Shown here piece after piece: positions 1 to 10,286 of a DNA stretch of 64,000 nt (positions within the stretch are counted from its first letter, which is position 1; each line of letters begins with the position of its first letter). A program made the translations under genes and the position numbers. A model generated the notes under the pieces. The model ran no database searches. It worked only from the letters and a program-made list of their open reading frames with translations, and was not told the DNA's origin. The stretch covers positions 15,903,430-15,967,429 of the forward strand of contig NC_052475.1 in NCBI RefSeq assembly GCF_009730915.1. The letters are read 5' to 3'. Origin of the DNA: Dioscorea cayenensis subsp. rotundata. Lineage: Eukaryota; Streptophyta; Magnoliopsida; Dioscoreales; Dioscoreaceae.

Positions 1-295
1 TTATGTCTTTGTATTCATTGAACATGCTCATGAGATCTTCTTCTCTTCTAATTTCATTGAATAACATCTGATTGTTTTTTCTTGTGACACTCCAAAATAT
101 AGGTATTTCATTCATGCCCCATTTGTAGAATTGTGACAGATCCTCCGCCATACTCATTTTGTTGTATAGATCCGTATTCACTGTAATTGTTTTTTTTTAT
201 TTTCTCAAATGATATTTCATTTTTGTACCATCTTTAATTTCCTTGAAGTATCCATCATATTTGAATGTTAGCTTATATATACTTTCCAAAACCAT
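1..295 (-). pseudogene. Broken open-frame fragment at the window edge, possibly the N-terminus of a MULE-type transposase
   Basis: On the minus strand an ATG at 295 opens 32 codons (starting MVLESIYKLTFKYDGYF), meets one in-frame TAA at 197-199, and then stays open to the window edge. The second part includes stretches such as MSMAEDLSQFYKWGMNE and REEDLMSMFNEYKD. The layout, a short beta-rich head followed by a charged tail, resembles the PB1-like head found on many plant MULE transposases, and the MULE at 11982 starts in a similar style. That is inference; no catalytic motif is in view because the rest lies outside the window. An intron spanning the stop is also possible. Confidence 0.3.
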
Positions 296-1324
296 CACTC
301 CTTTAAAAAATAAAAGACAAGAACAAAATTAAATTATAATCCAAAAATTAAACCCCCATTGAATTGTGATAAAGTTAAAAGGATGGAAGAAATGTGGACC
401 TGAAACAAATGCGGACCTAGAACAAGGAACCCTTTTGCTTGCTCCAAGTCACCGTGCTCCACTCCTTTCCTCTTTACAACTGGTGTTGCAGCAGCTTAGC
501 TTAACCTTATTATTAGCATAAGATATGAAGTATAATTAATGGTATCTTGATAATAGTAAGTTTTGGGTACTATACCCGGTCAAGAGAGTATTCGCTTTGA
601 CCAGGTACGAGTATACCCATCGTGATAATACAGATTGCAATCTCTATTCTTGATTTGAACAGTCTGTGTAATTAGGTATTTTTGCCACATCATGGGTTAA
701 ACTATTGTAATAGTTGTAATTCACCATTTTCAATTGAGGATTTATAGGAATCAAGAGTAAGAGATGGCTTCTTTGTGGTAGAAATACAAATATGAGACTT
801 GCAAGAATAGCCAACTAAAAAGAAGATTCTATTTATCATGGTGAAAACAAAGATATATATCATGATTACATTTCACACATTAAATTTCTCCTCAAAGACA
901 AACAGTTTCCTCTTTTGTTATTTGGCTTTAATAATATATATATATATATTGCTTTTATATTTATATAATGTTTTATTGACATTGAAAGTAATATAATTAT
1001 TTGTAAATCTCTGAAAGAATAAAAAATTTGCTTTCATGTCATGCTCTTTGTTGACTATTTAATATAAATTAATAAAAATATTAAAATAACCAAAAATCTC
1101 AATATATTTTAAAAATCAAATAAATATTGCTTTTAAGTTGTCAAAATATTTTGGGGATAGAAAGTTTTCTTTTAATTTTTGATTAAACCAAGATATTTAA
1201 AAAATATTTTAGAAGATGTGTTAAAGTTTTGTCTCAATTGAACAAAGATACAAGCAACTTAAATATGTGAATCAAGGGCCCCTCACAACTTGTCATCCTC
1301 CTTTAACATTATTATAAATGATTC

Positions 1325-1326
<2 letters not shown>

Positions 1327-1381
<55 letters not shown>
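1327..1381. repeat. (TAA)n microsatellite
   Basis: About 18 uninterrupted TAA/ATA units in AT-rich intergenic DNA. It is likely length-polymorphic. Confidence 0.95.
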
Positions 1382-1748
1382 GAGACAATTTTAAAATAAT
1401 TTTGAATATATTAAGTAATTATAAGAACCTCAAGATTTTGCAAGTGGCTTCATGATTGTTTTAAATGTGAACATTATTAATTTTTCATAAAATTAATAAA
1501 ATAAAAATAGTAGCATCTTTATACTATTAAGTAATATAAAAAAGCCAAAATTTATGTCAATTTTTTAAAAATATAAATTAACAAAAATATATTAAAAGAG
1601 TAACACTACGTGTATCATTTCACACATCCTTGTTAATCAATTTGATTATATCAAAAACATAAAATAATATGTTATATTTTTTTTATAAACATTAATAAAA
1701 AAATAGATATTCAAAAATAATTAACAGGACGTGGGTAGATTATGCAAG

Positions 1749-1749
1749 A

Positions 1750-1782
<33 letters not shown>

Positions 1783-1783
1783 T
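1749..1783. repeat. (AAT)n microsatellite
   Basis: About 11 uninterrupted units of the same trinucleotide class as the array 400 bp upstream. Confidence 0.95.
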
Positions 1784-2454
1784 CCATCCACCTGCAATTC
1801 AAAATTCCTCCATCCTAACATTAAAATTGATTGATTGGGATACCAAAAATTTTATATTAAACCTTATAACTATTTTTTTCACAATCTATCTAGTAAGTTT
1901 AATAGAATAAATCACACAACCCACCAAGTGTACTTTAAGATCCGTGCCAGAAACATAATAACACCACCTTTTGTGCACAACTTTTTTATCTCTACAACAA
2001 ACAAGAAGTCATCAAAGAAGGGAACAATGAGATTTGTTTTGCTATTTAGCAGCTTTTTTTCTTTTCTGGTTCAAAAAGAAGAAAGTTCGAGTTATACAAA
2101 AAGAGATCCATTTGAATGAAGATCACCATCATTTTGGATTTCTCTTCAAAACGGTTTGGCGTGCAGATACAAACTAAAATACTTGCAGAATTATATTTCT
2201 GCTTAAAAGCAACACCTTTCCTTTTTCTCGCTTTCTATTACTCCCATAATTTCTTGCTTTCAAACACTCATGTTATTATCAATATATATATATATGTAGG
2301 CATTCACATCATTTCCAACATCTGAACATCAATAATAGAAACAGTTTACTGGCAGGTAAGATACCATTTCTTTGCTTTGCTTAGTTTGGTTCCATATTTG
2401 TGTTCCACAAGAAACACTAACTCTACCTTTGCTTCACACTCTTGGGCACTATTT

Positions 2455-2460
2455 TATAAA
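2455..2460 (+). promoter_or_regulatory. Candidate TATA box of the cysteine endopeptidase gene
   Basis: TATAAA lies 53 bp before the ATG at 2513. With the usual ~30 bp spacing, transcription would start near 2485-2490 and leave a 5' leader of only about 25 nt. The assignment rests on position and consensus alone. Confidence 0.5.
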
Positions 2461-2512
2461 GTTCAAGCTCATTTGCATTTACTATTATCATTGAGTTTAT
2501 TGGAAGACTGAA

Positions 2513-3844
2513 ATGGAGAGAGCTCTTCTGGTTGGGGTGGTTTTCGTGCTTTTGTTTGGAGTTGGAATGAGCATTCCATTCAATGAGAAGGATCTCGAGT
2601 CGGAGGAGAGTCTGTGGGATTTATATGAGAGGTGGAGAAGCTATCACACGGTGACAAGAGATATCGTCGAGAAGCATAGGAAGTTCAACGTGTTCAAAGC
2701 AAATGTTCGGTACATTCATGAATTCAATAAGAACGATGCGCCTTACAAGTTAAGGCTCAACAAGTTCGGAGACTTGACTAACGAAGAATTTCGGAAGACA
2801 TATGCTGGCTCTAGAATAAATCATCATATGATGTTTCGAGGAGAACCGCGTGGCACTAGTAACTTCACCCACGCTAAGACTAATGATCTCCCTGTCTCCA
2901 TGGATTGGAGGCAGAAGGGGGCCGTTACTGGTGTCAAAGATCAAGGATATTGTGGTAATCTTTTACTCAAAAGTACTTAAAAAAACACAAGTACTTTACG
3001 AATATGATCATTATTGATTAAAGTGATGTTTATACATATAGGGAGTTGTTGGGCATTCTCGACCGTGGTTGCTGTTGAAGGAATAAACAAAATCAAGACA
3101 AACAAGTTATTATCTTTGTCCGAACAAGAGCTAATTGACTGTGACAAAGGTGAAAATCAAGGTTGTAACGGAGGACTCATGGACCTAGCATTTGACTTCA
3201 TCAAGAAAATTGGTGGGCTAACAACTGAGGTCAACTATCCTTATGAAGCAGAAGAAGGAACTTGTGATACATTAAAGGTAATCAATTAAAATTTAATTTA
3301 ATACTATTCATTTATGAATGTCGGCACAGATGATATTTTTTTGATAATCAAAATGTAGGAAAACTCACCTCTTGTGGTAATTGATGGGCATGTCAATGTC
3401 CCTGAAAATGATGAAGATGCTCTACTGAAAGCAGTAGCCAATCAACCTGTTTCAGTTGCTATTGAAGCAAGTGGCACTGATTTTCAATTCTACTCTGAGG
3501 TACATCATCTTTGTACTTTATTTTCAATAAGAAAAACTCCAAAATTTCAGTGCTAAATATGTTTGAAACTTCAAATGCAGGGAGTGTTCACTGGAGAATG
3601 TGGCACAGACCTAGATCATGGGGTTGCCATTGTTGGATATGGAATCACTCAAGATGGGACCAAATACTGGACCGTAAAGAACTCATGGGGGCCGGAATGG
3701 GGTGAGAAAGGTTACATTAGGATGCAACGAGGCACATCAAGAAAAGGAGGACTATGTGGTATTGCAATGGAAGCATCATACCCTATCAAAACATCATCTA
3801 ATCCCACTGAAAAGAAGACGAAAACTCACAAAGATGAACTCTAA
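2513..3844 (+). CDS. KDEL-tailed papain-type cysteine endopeptidase (vignain/CEP family), four exons, intact
   Basis: Exons 2513-2954, 3042-3277, 3359-3499 and 3581-3844, all with GT-AG borders and a continuous frame, give 360 aa, about the usual size for the family. Residues 1-20 are a hydrophobic signal peptide. Residues 37-75 carry the ERFNIN-type inhibitory pro-region, followed by the LNKFGDLT (GNFD-type) motif at 82-89. The mature enzyme should start near LPVSMDW (126). Catalytic residues are in place: oxyanion Gln144, Cys150 in CGSCWAFS, His286 in [11 protein letters not shown] and Asn307 in [11 protein letters not shown]. The protein ends in KDEL (357-360), the ER-retention signal of proteases stored in ricinosome-like vesicles and released during programmed cell death (tapetum, endosperm, senescing tissue; family knowledge). 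AATAAA lies about 100 bp after the stop. No broken codon or splice site is visible, so it looks functional. The start is the only ATG giving a signal peptide. Which CEP paralogue it is cannot be decided. Confidence 0.96.
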
Positions 3845-3943
3845 AAGTTTTTTAAACTTCTAGGAGCATCTGTTATGACCGAAAGTCCACAAACTTATCT
3901 TATTTCTAGTCGTTCATGTCATATAAGCATCAATGTTACTAGT

Positions 3944-3949
3944 AATAAA
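3944..3949 (+). terminator. Candidate poly(A) signal of the cysteine endopeptidase gene
   Basis: AATAAA lies 100 bp downstream of the stop codon on the coding strand, a normal distance for a plant 3' UTR. In AT-rich DNA such a hexamer can also occur by chance. Confidence 0.4.
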
Positions 3950-6423
3950 TCAAACAAATTAAGCTTTGTTTGAAAATTTGAGTGTAAGAATTTGTTTTCA
4001 TGATCATCTTTTATTGAGGTCATTTTTGTTAGTAACATATACGCAACCAAAAAGAACTAACAAAAATGACCAGCAACTATATTTGGATAGGACTAAATTA
4101 AAATTTACTTAATTATACAAAATACATGTTATCTTCACCTTTCTCTTTGATCTTATTTTCAGATATACATAATGGGCAAATGTTTATTTTGATCCTTGAA
4201 CTGCACAATCAACTGAAAGTTTGGGCGGTATTGTTTTATTCTTACATTTTCTCTAATCCCATCATTAATTAGATATAAAATGACAAACACATAATATATA
4301 TACATATATGCAAACTTTATATAATGATGTGGATCTCACGACCAGATGTCTGACTTCAATAACCCAGAGTCTATCTTGAACAACAGTGTAGATCTACGTA
4401 ATTGAAGGGGACAAAGTGGATTCCATTGCTCAAATTGGTCATCTACCACTATAATTAATGTCTAAAACAAGGTTGGTCAAGGTCTAATCCAAATTTAATA
4501 GATATCTTGACCCTAAGTTGATTAAATCCATTTAAATTAAAGTCCAATAACACAAACTCAACTTAAAGTTAAACTTGCTTGAACTCGACTGATGAAAACA
4601 AACTAAATGATACTACAACGATTGAAGGGTTGGGAGGCTATCTGTGTTTGTTCTCCATAATACTAGATTAATATATTATGCTTCCCACTGTCATGAATAA
4701 GACTACTTATTCGCAAAAGTTTCCCATATAATAGTTTATTATATTCGCCTTTATTCCACAATCATTTGGTCTGCATGATTTAGACATAATAAAACCTTTC
4801 ACAAATGTTTTTTTTTTTTTAAAACAAAATAATAATGTTTGATTATTTAATATTTTGCCACTACGGCAATAGCAAATTAAACAAAACATCAATCAAAATT
4901 AAATTAAATTAACTAAAATAAACTAAAGCAATAACAATTCATTACTAATATTTAATTAAAATTAAAATTAACATTAAAAGATAAAGTAAATATTAATTAA
5001 ATATCAAAATTTAACATTAAAATTTTGAAGTTATTTTTAATATTCAACTCTCAAACTAATGAAAATCATAAACTAATAATTTTTAAAAAAAAATTAAGTA
5101 AATCAAAAGTTAACTAAACTGAATCAAATCCAGACAGAGATATACAAAGTAACAAAACAAGCATAGGACAAGGCTCTAAGAGGTGGAACAATTAGTATTG
5201 TACAAAAAGTAGCTCACTTAGGTTTATGACACTGCAAGGAAAATCAAGGTTTACACCCAGGATACAAGAAGAAAGGAATCAAGTTGGCTTCCATAAATGG
5301 CTGGCATCATTCAGGTAAATTTTGGATGTGTCAGAAATAAATACAAAGGGCGGGAGAAGTTTGCTAGTGCTACTAGAACCACATGTGAAGCTTTTTATGA
5401 AAGAACCTTATATTAATGTATGACAGATAATCTACAATGTGGAAAGCATCAATATAATCAGAAAAAAAGGGGGAAAAAAGAAACAGAGTATATGATTCAA
5501 TGTAATTCTAAAACCATGGTACAGCATATATAGTTTGCATCTGGATAGGCTATGGCCAATGGTATTTGCAATATACACAAAATTGGCCTTGAGTTTACCC
5601 TATATAATCATCCAGTTCTATTTGCAAAAATGAAACCAAAATACAAACTATGGAAACTGCAATAGCATCTCAAGTTTGTGCCAGTTTTCTACCAGAACTC
5701 ACTAAAAGCCAAGAAAATGTTTTCATGTTGAAACTTGAAACAACTATTTCTCAATCTAATTGATCACCATTCTCAATTCTATTAATGCCACCCACGTTTA
5801 ATTTTCAAAAGGAAAGTCATAAAAAATTTTAACCATAACAATCATGGGGAATATAAAAAATTTTAACCATCAGTATTAGCTTCAGAAACTAACTAAAGGG
5901 ATAGGAATACAGATATTAATACTGTTTTAAAGGAAGAGAAGTGGACATAAGGATTTCAAACAGGGCAGGCACCGCACAGGCCTATATAAGCCTAAGCCGA
6001 GCACAGATATAGTTTTATTACTTATTCCTACAAACATGAACTAGCCTCAAATCACTGAGCACCTAGAAATGAATATGAAATGTTTGTTATCATTTAAAAT
6101 ATAAGTCTAACAAATAATACATACTTAAGCCATGCAATGTGCATCCATATAGCCAGATATTTAACAAATAGCAGTTAAATATTTTTCAATGAAAACTCTT
6201 ATGCTTAGGCACTGGTTTTATGAACCCTATCCTTGAAAACATATAATCAGCAAATAGAATATTAGAATTTTAGCAGACAAACTGAATGAAAGCAAGGTCA
6301 TTGTGTTCAACATCCCTTAATTTCATTTTTAAGGTTTTAACCTTAAACAGTGACTAAAAGACCAGAATTCTCAAAGCAAGATTACAAGGAGAAAGCATGC
6401 ATGATTTTCTAGTCTAATGTCCC
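3950..6423. other. AT-rich intergenic DNA between the protease and MSRA genes
   Basis: Read on both strands, this stretch shows no frame with recognisable domain content, no transposon termini and no strong repeat. It separates two genes that are transcribed toward each other (protease +, MSRA -), so it holds both 3' ends. Confidence 0.55.
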
Positions 6424-6429
6424 TTTATT
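6424..6429 (-). terminator. Candidate poly(A) signal of MSRA
   Basis: TTTATT on the plus strand reads AATAAA on the MSRA strand, 85 bp beyond the stop codon. Position and consensus only. Confidence 0.35.
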
Positions 6430-6513
6430 GCCTTCACATCAAATATCCTTTGCTTCATTATAAAGATCTAATCCCATAAGGTAAAAATGAAACCAAAGTT
6501 ACCGACCCAGAGG

Positions 6514-7441
6514 TTAACCATAGCATCGTATCGGATCCTTACATCCCTTAGCAGCAGACTGCTTTAGTCCTCTACCTCCCCCTTTCTCCAAGTACTGTTG
6601 GTGGTACTCCTCTGCCCTATAAAATTTCTTTGCTGGAAGGATCTCTGTGACAATCTTCTCGTTGCCAAATTCCACTTGCTCTGCTTCCAGTGACTTTCTT
6701 GCCAGTTTAGCCTGATTCTCATTGTAGTAATAAATCCCTGACCGGTACTGAGTGCCGACATCATTACCCTATGAAAACATCTCAGAAATTAATCAATTTT
6801 AGCTACATTTTAACTGGTAAGTGCATAAGCAATAACAATCGATGATGATCATAACTGCAAAGATCATCAAAGCCTAAAAAAAAATGTTCAGACATGGCAA
6901 AATCATGGAACTTTCAGGAGTTACCAAACGAGAAACTTCAAATTGACAATAAATCATACAAAAAGAACATGCTAAACAGTTCTTTCAACATTGATCAGTC
7001 TCAATTCTTACAAGATTGTCACTTTACCTCCAATCCACCAACACCAATTTTAACACAAAACCAAGAAGGAAAAAAATAAAAACACAAAAAATGATACTGG
7101 ACAGAGTGGAAAGAAGAATGAACCTGGCGATTGAGAATGGTGGGATCATGGCGAGACCAAAAGAGGGAAAGAAGAGTGGTGTAAGGGCAAAGAGAAGGAT
7201 CAAAGTGGATGCGGACGACCTCAGCGTGGGCGGTGTCACCTCTGCAGACGTCCTTGTAGGTTGGCTTATCAAGGGTGCCCTGGGAGTAGCCGACCTCCGT
7301 CTTGACAACGCCCTCGACGCGCTGGAAAGCCAGCTCCACGCCCCAAAAGCACCCGGCGGCAAACTGCGCCAGCTCTAGCGCCGGATTCTCCTGCCCATCG
7401 ACGTCCGGGCCCTGGGCAGGGTTAGTGCTGCTTGTTGACAT
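6514..7441 (-). CDS. MSRA: Peptide methionine sulfoxide reductase A (cytosolic type), two exons, intact
   Basis: Exon 1 is 7441-7124 and exon 2 is 6768-6514 on the minus strand, joined in phase 0 across a 355 bp GT-AG intron ([19 protein letters not shown]). The product is 190 aa. The start is the ATG at 7441 ([10 protein letters not shown]); the frame stays open upstream only from a TTG. The catalytic motif GCFWG carries Cys31, and the tail [11 protein letters not shown] supplies the resolving cysteines Cys182 and Cys188. MSRA reduces the S-diastereomer of methionine sulfoxide in oxidised proteins, with thioredoxin regenerating the enzyme (family knowledge). No transit peptide precedes the domain, so a cytosolic location is inferred. 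Exon 1 is strikingly GC- and CpG-rich against its AT-rich surroundings, as expected of an unmethylated, steadily expressed gene. A Mutator-like element begins 159 bp upstream of the ATG. Confidence 0.96.
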
Positions 7442-7600
7442 TCTCTTCGGCAATCCGATGAAGACGAAGATGGGATTGAATGGAGGGTTAGGTTTGAGTT
7501 TTTATTTAGGGGAGGTATCATAAGCTCACTGCCGGTGAGAATTAGCTGAGTTTGACCTTGATTTGGTATTGAAAAGGTTCAAGAAAAAGTTGGATGACAG

Positions 7601-7626
7601 GAGTAAATTTTTTTGCCAGGTTACTT
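7601..7626 (+). repeat. Outer end of the left MULE terminal inverted repeat
   Basis: These 26 bp match, inverted, the outer end of the right repeat (23717-23742) almost perfectly. The match stops where nested DNA begins and resumes at 10058. Confidence 0.85.
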
Positions 7627-7800
7627 GGGCGTTTGGTTAAGGCTAGGAAAACCTTCATTCAGATCCCAGATGAAGACATTTTGGTTAAGGCTAGGAAAGC
7701 AGTCTTGTTTATTTGTAATATGTAAATAGTCGATTGTTTTTTTTTTTAGTGTCTAAAATGAGTTTGTAACTGTAGCAATAATATTTTTATTGTTGAAATT

Positions 7801-8210
7801 TGGCAAGTGTTTGTCTGTAATAGTAAAGTTTGATATGTGTTATGTAAGAAATAGTAGGGTTTGGTATATTTCATTTCATAAATAATATGACTTAAGGGTT
7901 AAGTCTTGGAGCCTATATAAGACCCCTTAGTTTGTAAGGAGTGGGCATTCTCATCCTTACCCACATCCATACTCACCCACACCTATCTCATCCATTATCC
8001 CCCTTCATCCTAAATGAAATAAAGAAGCCCCTTTTTGTGAATACATCTCTCTCTCTCTTTTGTTTATGCATCCTTCTACTCTCTCTTCTTGAGAGAGCTT
8101 CTGCCTTTTACTTCACTTGGATGAGCCACACCCAAGTAAGTTGAAAGGCATCCCCAACGACCTCTCTACCGTCCCCGAGGCTGGTGGGACTTCGGTGTGT
8201 GTGGTTCTAG
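7801..8210 (+). repeat. LTR-like arm, plus orientation
   Basis: This arm has LTR architecture: it starts near TGTTTGTCTG (about 7808), has a TATATAAG box near 7914, an AATAAA near 8018, and is followed at 8211 by a tRNA-Met-type primer-binding site. The same sequence occurs inverted at about 8990-9371, but not as a second direct copy. Confidence 0.6.
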
Positions 8211-8223
8211 TGGTATCAGAGCT
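8211..8223 (+). other. Primer-binding site for initiator tRNA-Met
   Basis: TGGTATCAGAGCT is the standard complement of the 3' end of plant initiator tRNA-Met, used to prime reverse transcription. It sits directly after the plus-oriented LTR arm. The following ~770 bp hold no recognisable gag or pol; the only tidy frame is a 47-codon arginine-rich one at 8639-8782 (MQSGTPRGFRPGGSRGWP and onward), which may be a gag tail or chance. Confidence 0.7.
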
Positions 8224-8989
8224 ATCGTTACTTTCTTCAAAGAAAACTTCAAAGTAATGTTTACCATGCAGGGGTAAAACCCTTAACGGGGTCCCCAATA
8301 TGTAGATAATAAGTTTTATCTTGATAGTATGACTTTTATTTGATCCATGAACCTTTATCAAAAAATCTAAAAAAAAAAATGAGTTTTGTATATATCTTTT
8401 GAAAAAAATATTTTGAGCTTAAAAATGAATCTTTTATGTGAAAAGAGTTAATCTAACTAATATGAGGAGTAAGACAAACTGGAGAACACCAAAAAGTACC
8501 CGTCAGAAGGACAGGAGGTCTGTTAAAGGGGGAAAAAAGTGTGGAGGTAAGTCTGAATTCTGAAAGTTGGAACGGATGAACTCTCACATACTAAAAGATA
8601 ATCATTTGAATTACAAAAAATTACTCTTCTAAGTAATTATGCAAAGTGGAACACCTCGGGGTTTTAGACCTGGAGGCTCTAGAGGGTGGCCTAGATCACG
8701 AGATAGGGAAAGGTTAGTACACTCTAAGGCAGTGAAGGTTGAGCGAGTCGGCGAGAGAATGTCCATGATGAAAGTTAGATAATTTTTTAAAAAACCCATA
8801 AAAATTAAAAAATCAACAAAAAACTAAAAAACAAGTTTTTTTACATTCAATAATTATGAATCAAGTAAAGTTATTTGCGAAGTTTTAACTTCTATCATAT
8901 TACATGTTGTGGATCTTGTTGTTGCATAAGATTTTTTTTAAAATACTTTATTCTGACAAAAAACTCGACCGTGATCACGCCAACCTCGG

Positions 8990-9108
8990 GGGACGATGGA
9001 GAGGTCGTTGGGGATGCCTTTCAACTTACTTTGGTGTGGCTCATCCAAGTGAAGTAAAGGTTAGGGCGGAAGCTCTCTCAAGAAGAGAGAGTAGAAGGAT
9101 GCATAAAC

Positions 9109-9142
<34 letters not shown>

Positions 9143-9371
9143 TATTCACAGAAAGGGTTTTCTTTATTTCATTTAGGATGAAGGGTGGATAATGGATGAG
9201 ATAGGTGTGGGTAAGGATAAGAATGCCCACTCTTTACAAACTAAGGGACCTTATATAAGCTCCAAGACTAAACCCTTAAGTCATACTATTTATGACATGG
9301 CATATACCAAACCCTACTATTTCTTGCATGACACATACCAAACTTTACTATTACATACAAGACACTTGGAT
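8990..9371 (-). repeat. LTR-like arm, minus orientation (inverted copy of 7801-8210)
   Basis: Read on the minus strand, this repeats the left arm base by base with scattered differences, including the TATATAAG box and the GGCATCCCCAACGACC segment. It has an expanded GA run (about 9112-9140). No primer-binding site follows it, so it is not simply the second LTR of one element. Its outer end (ACACTTGG) is the inverse of the outer end of the left arm. Confidence 0.6.
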
Positions 9372-10056
9372 TTAGGGAGGAATGAGATAGGAGTAACATG
9401 AGGGGGAGTGGAGTAGGAGTAAGAATAAAGAATGTGTTTGGTTGGTAAGGTTTGAAGAGTGTAATTTATTACGAATGGAAAAAGTAAAAAAAGTTAATAT
9501 GATAAAATGACACTTATGCCCTTTATGCAAACCAAATATTATTGTATATATAATAATGAGTTATTTTTAATTATATTTTTTTTAAAAATATTAAAAAATT
9601 TAATTAATTAATTATAAAAAATAAATATTTAACTTTATAATGCTACAATTTCATTCTAATTTTTTTGCATTTAAGTAATAATATCATTAATTAGCTATTA
9701 ACTAATGGTATTAATTACAAATTAAATTATAAATAGTTCCAATAAAAGAAGTTAACTATAATAATTATTTCTTTTGCACAAGAACAACAATGTAATATAA
9801 AAATCAAAACAATTAAAAACACCTTGTAAAATATGATATATATATATATATATATATATATAAGGGCATATTAGTCATTTTCATATTCAAGTTGCCCAAT
9901 CCCCCCGACAATCCCCCAAATTGTGTGGTGAGTGAGACTCACTCACATGGGTGAGTCTCACTTCCTCCATAATCCCCCCTCACTCCCATTGATGTATACC
10001 CAAACATAGGGTTACATCCAATCCACCCTCACTCCCACTCCAATCTTGACATCCAA
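9372..10056. mobile_element. Probable MITE remnant
   Basis: The two ends are loosely inverted: a purine-rich GGGAGT segment, then a TGTTTGG motif, with ATGACACTTATGCCCTTTA near 9508 mirrored by TAAGGGCATATTAGTCATTT near 9862. The interior is AT-rich with a TA run near 9836-9862 and a palindrome around 9925-9960. No coding capacity. The exact ends are uncertain and a short target duplication was not resolved. Confidence 0.4.
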
Positions 10057-10057
10057 A

Positions 10058-10286
10058 CAATGGGTTGTTTCTTTTTGATAACCTTGCTTTAATTTGTATC
10101 AAGAAGGCTACTCAAGTTGTGTTTGAGTTACACTGGCAGGTCACTCCAACTAAGTATGCTGATGTGGCTGCCAAATGTACACAGTCAGCAGGCATGATGC
10201 ACGCTTCATTCCAAGTTGGGCAGCCACTTGGTGGCTGTAGTCCTCGTCAGCCAAGTGTGGATGAGTCAGCATTCCACGTCAGATGG
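10058..10286 (+). repeat. Inner part of the left MULE terminal inverted repeat
   Basis: This matches, inverted, 23489-23720 with only modest divergence (for example GCTTTAATTTGTATCAAGAA and TGTGGATGAGTCAGCATTCC are shared). A central segment differs: the right copy has a small hairpin (CGAGC TTT GCTCG near 23577) that is absent here. Confidence 0.85.

Larger units (their letters stand above)
296..2454. other. AT-rich intergenic DNA upstream of the protease gene
   Basis: No convincing gene. The stretch holds a short TA run near 935-950, two trinucleotide repeats (listed separately), and a few short frames that lack conserved motifs. The last several hundred bases presumably contain the promoter of the cysteine endopeptidase gene, but no specific element other than the TATA box can be supported. 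Confidence 0.6.
7627..10057. mobile_element. Nested insertion block inside the left MULE terminal repeat
   Basis: The left repeat breaks off after GGTTACTT (7626) and picks up again at GGTTGTTTCTT (10058); the right repeat has only about eight bases between these points. The inserted block starts GGGCGTTTGGTTAAGG and ends, read inverted, with TTGTTTGGAT, so both ends share GTTTGG, a common motif in plant MITE termini. A TGG(G) at each junction (7627-7629, 10056-10059) may be a short target duplication. Inside are an inverted pair of LTR-like arms (7801-9371) and a probable MITE (9372-10056), so more than one insertion event is likely. The 7640-7800 segment shows nothing else identifiable. Confidence 0.6.

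Noticed and set aside
1835..2325. Two small plus-strand frames upstream of the protease gene
   Set aside because: AT-rich, one begins at a TTG, no domain or signal peptide; they fall in the probable promoter region.
2955..3041. Premature end of the protease at the stop after 155 codons
   Set aside because: The stop lies in an 87 bp GT-AG intron; splicing restores CGSCWAFS without a gap.
7016..7378. Long plus-strand and second minus-strand frames over MSRA exon 1
   Set aside because: They are shadows of the CpG-rich exon; only the frame with GCFWG and the splice join to exon 2 makes the MSRA protein.
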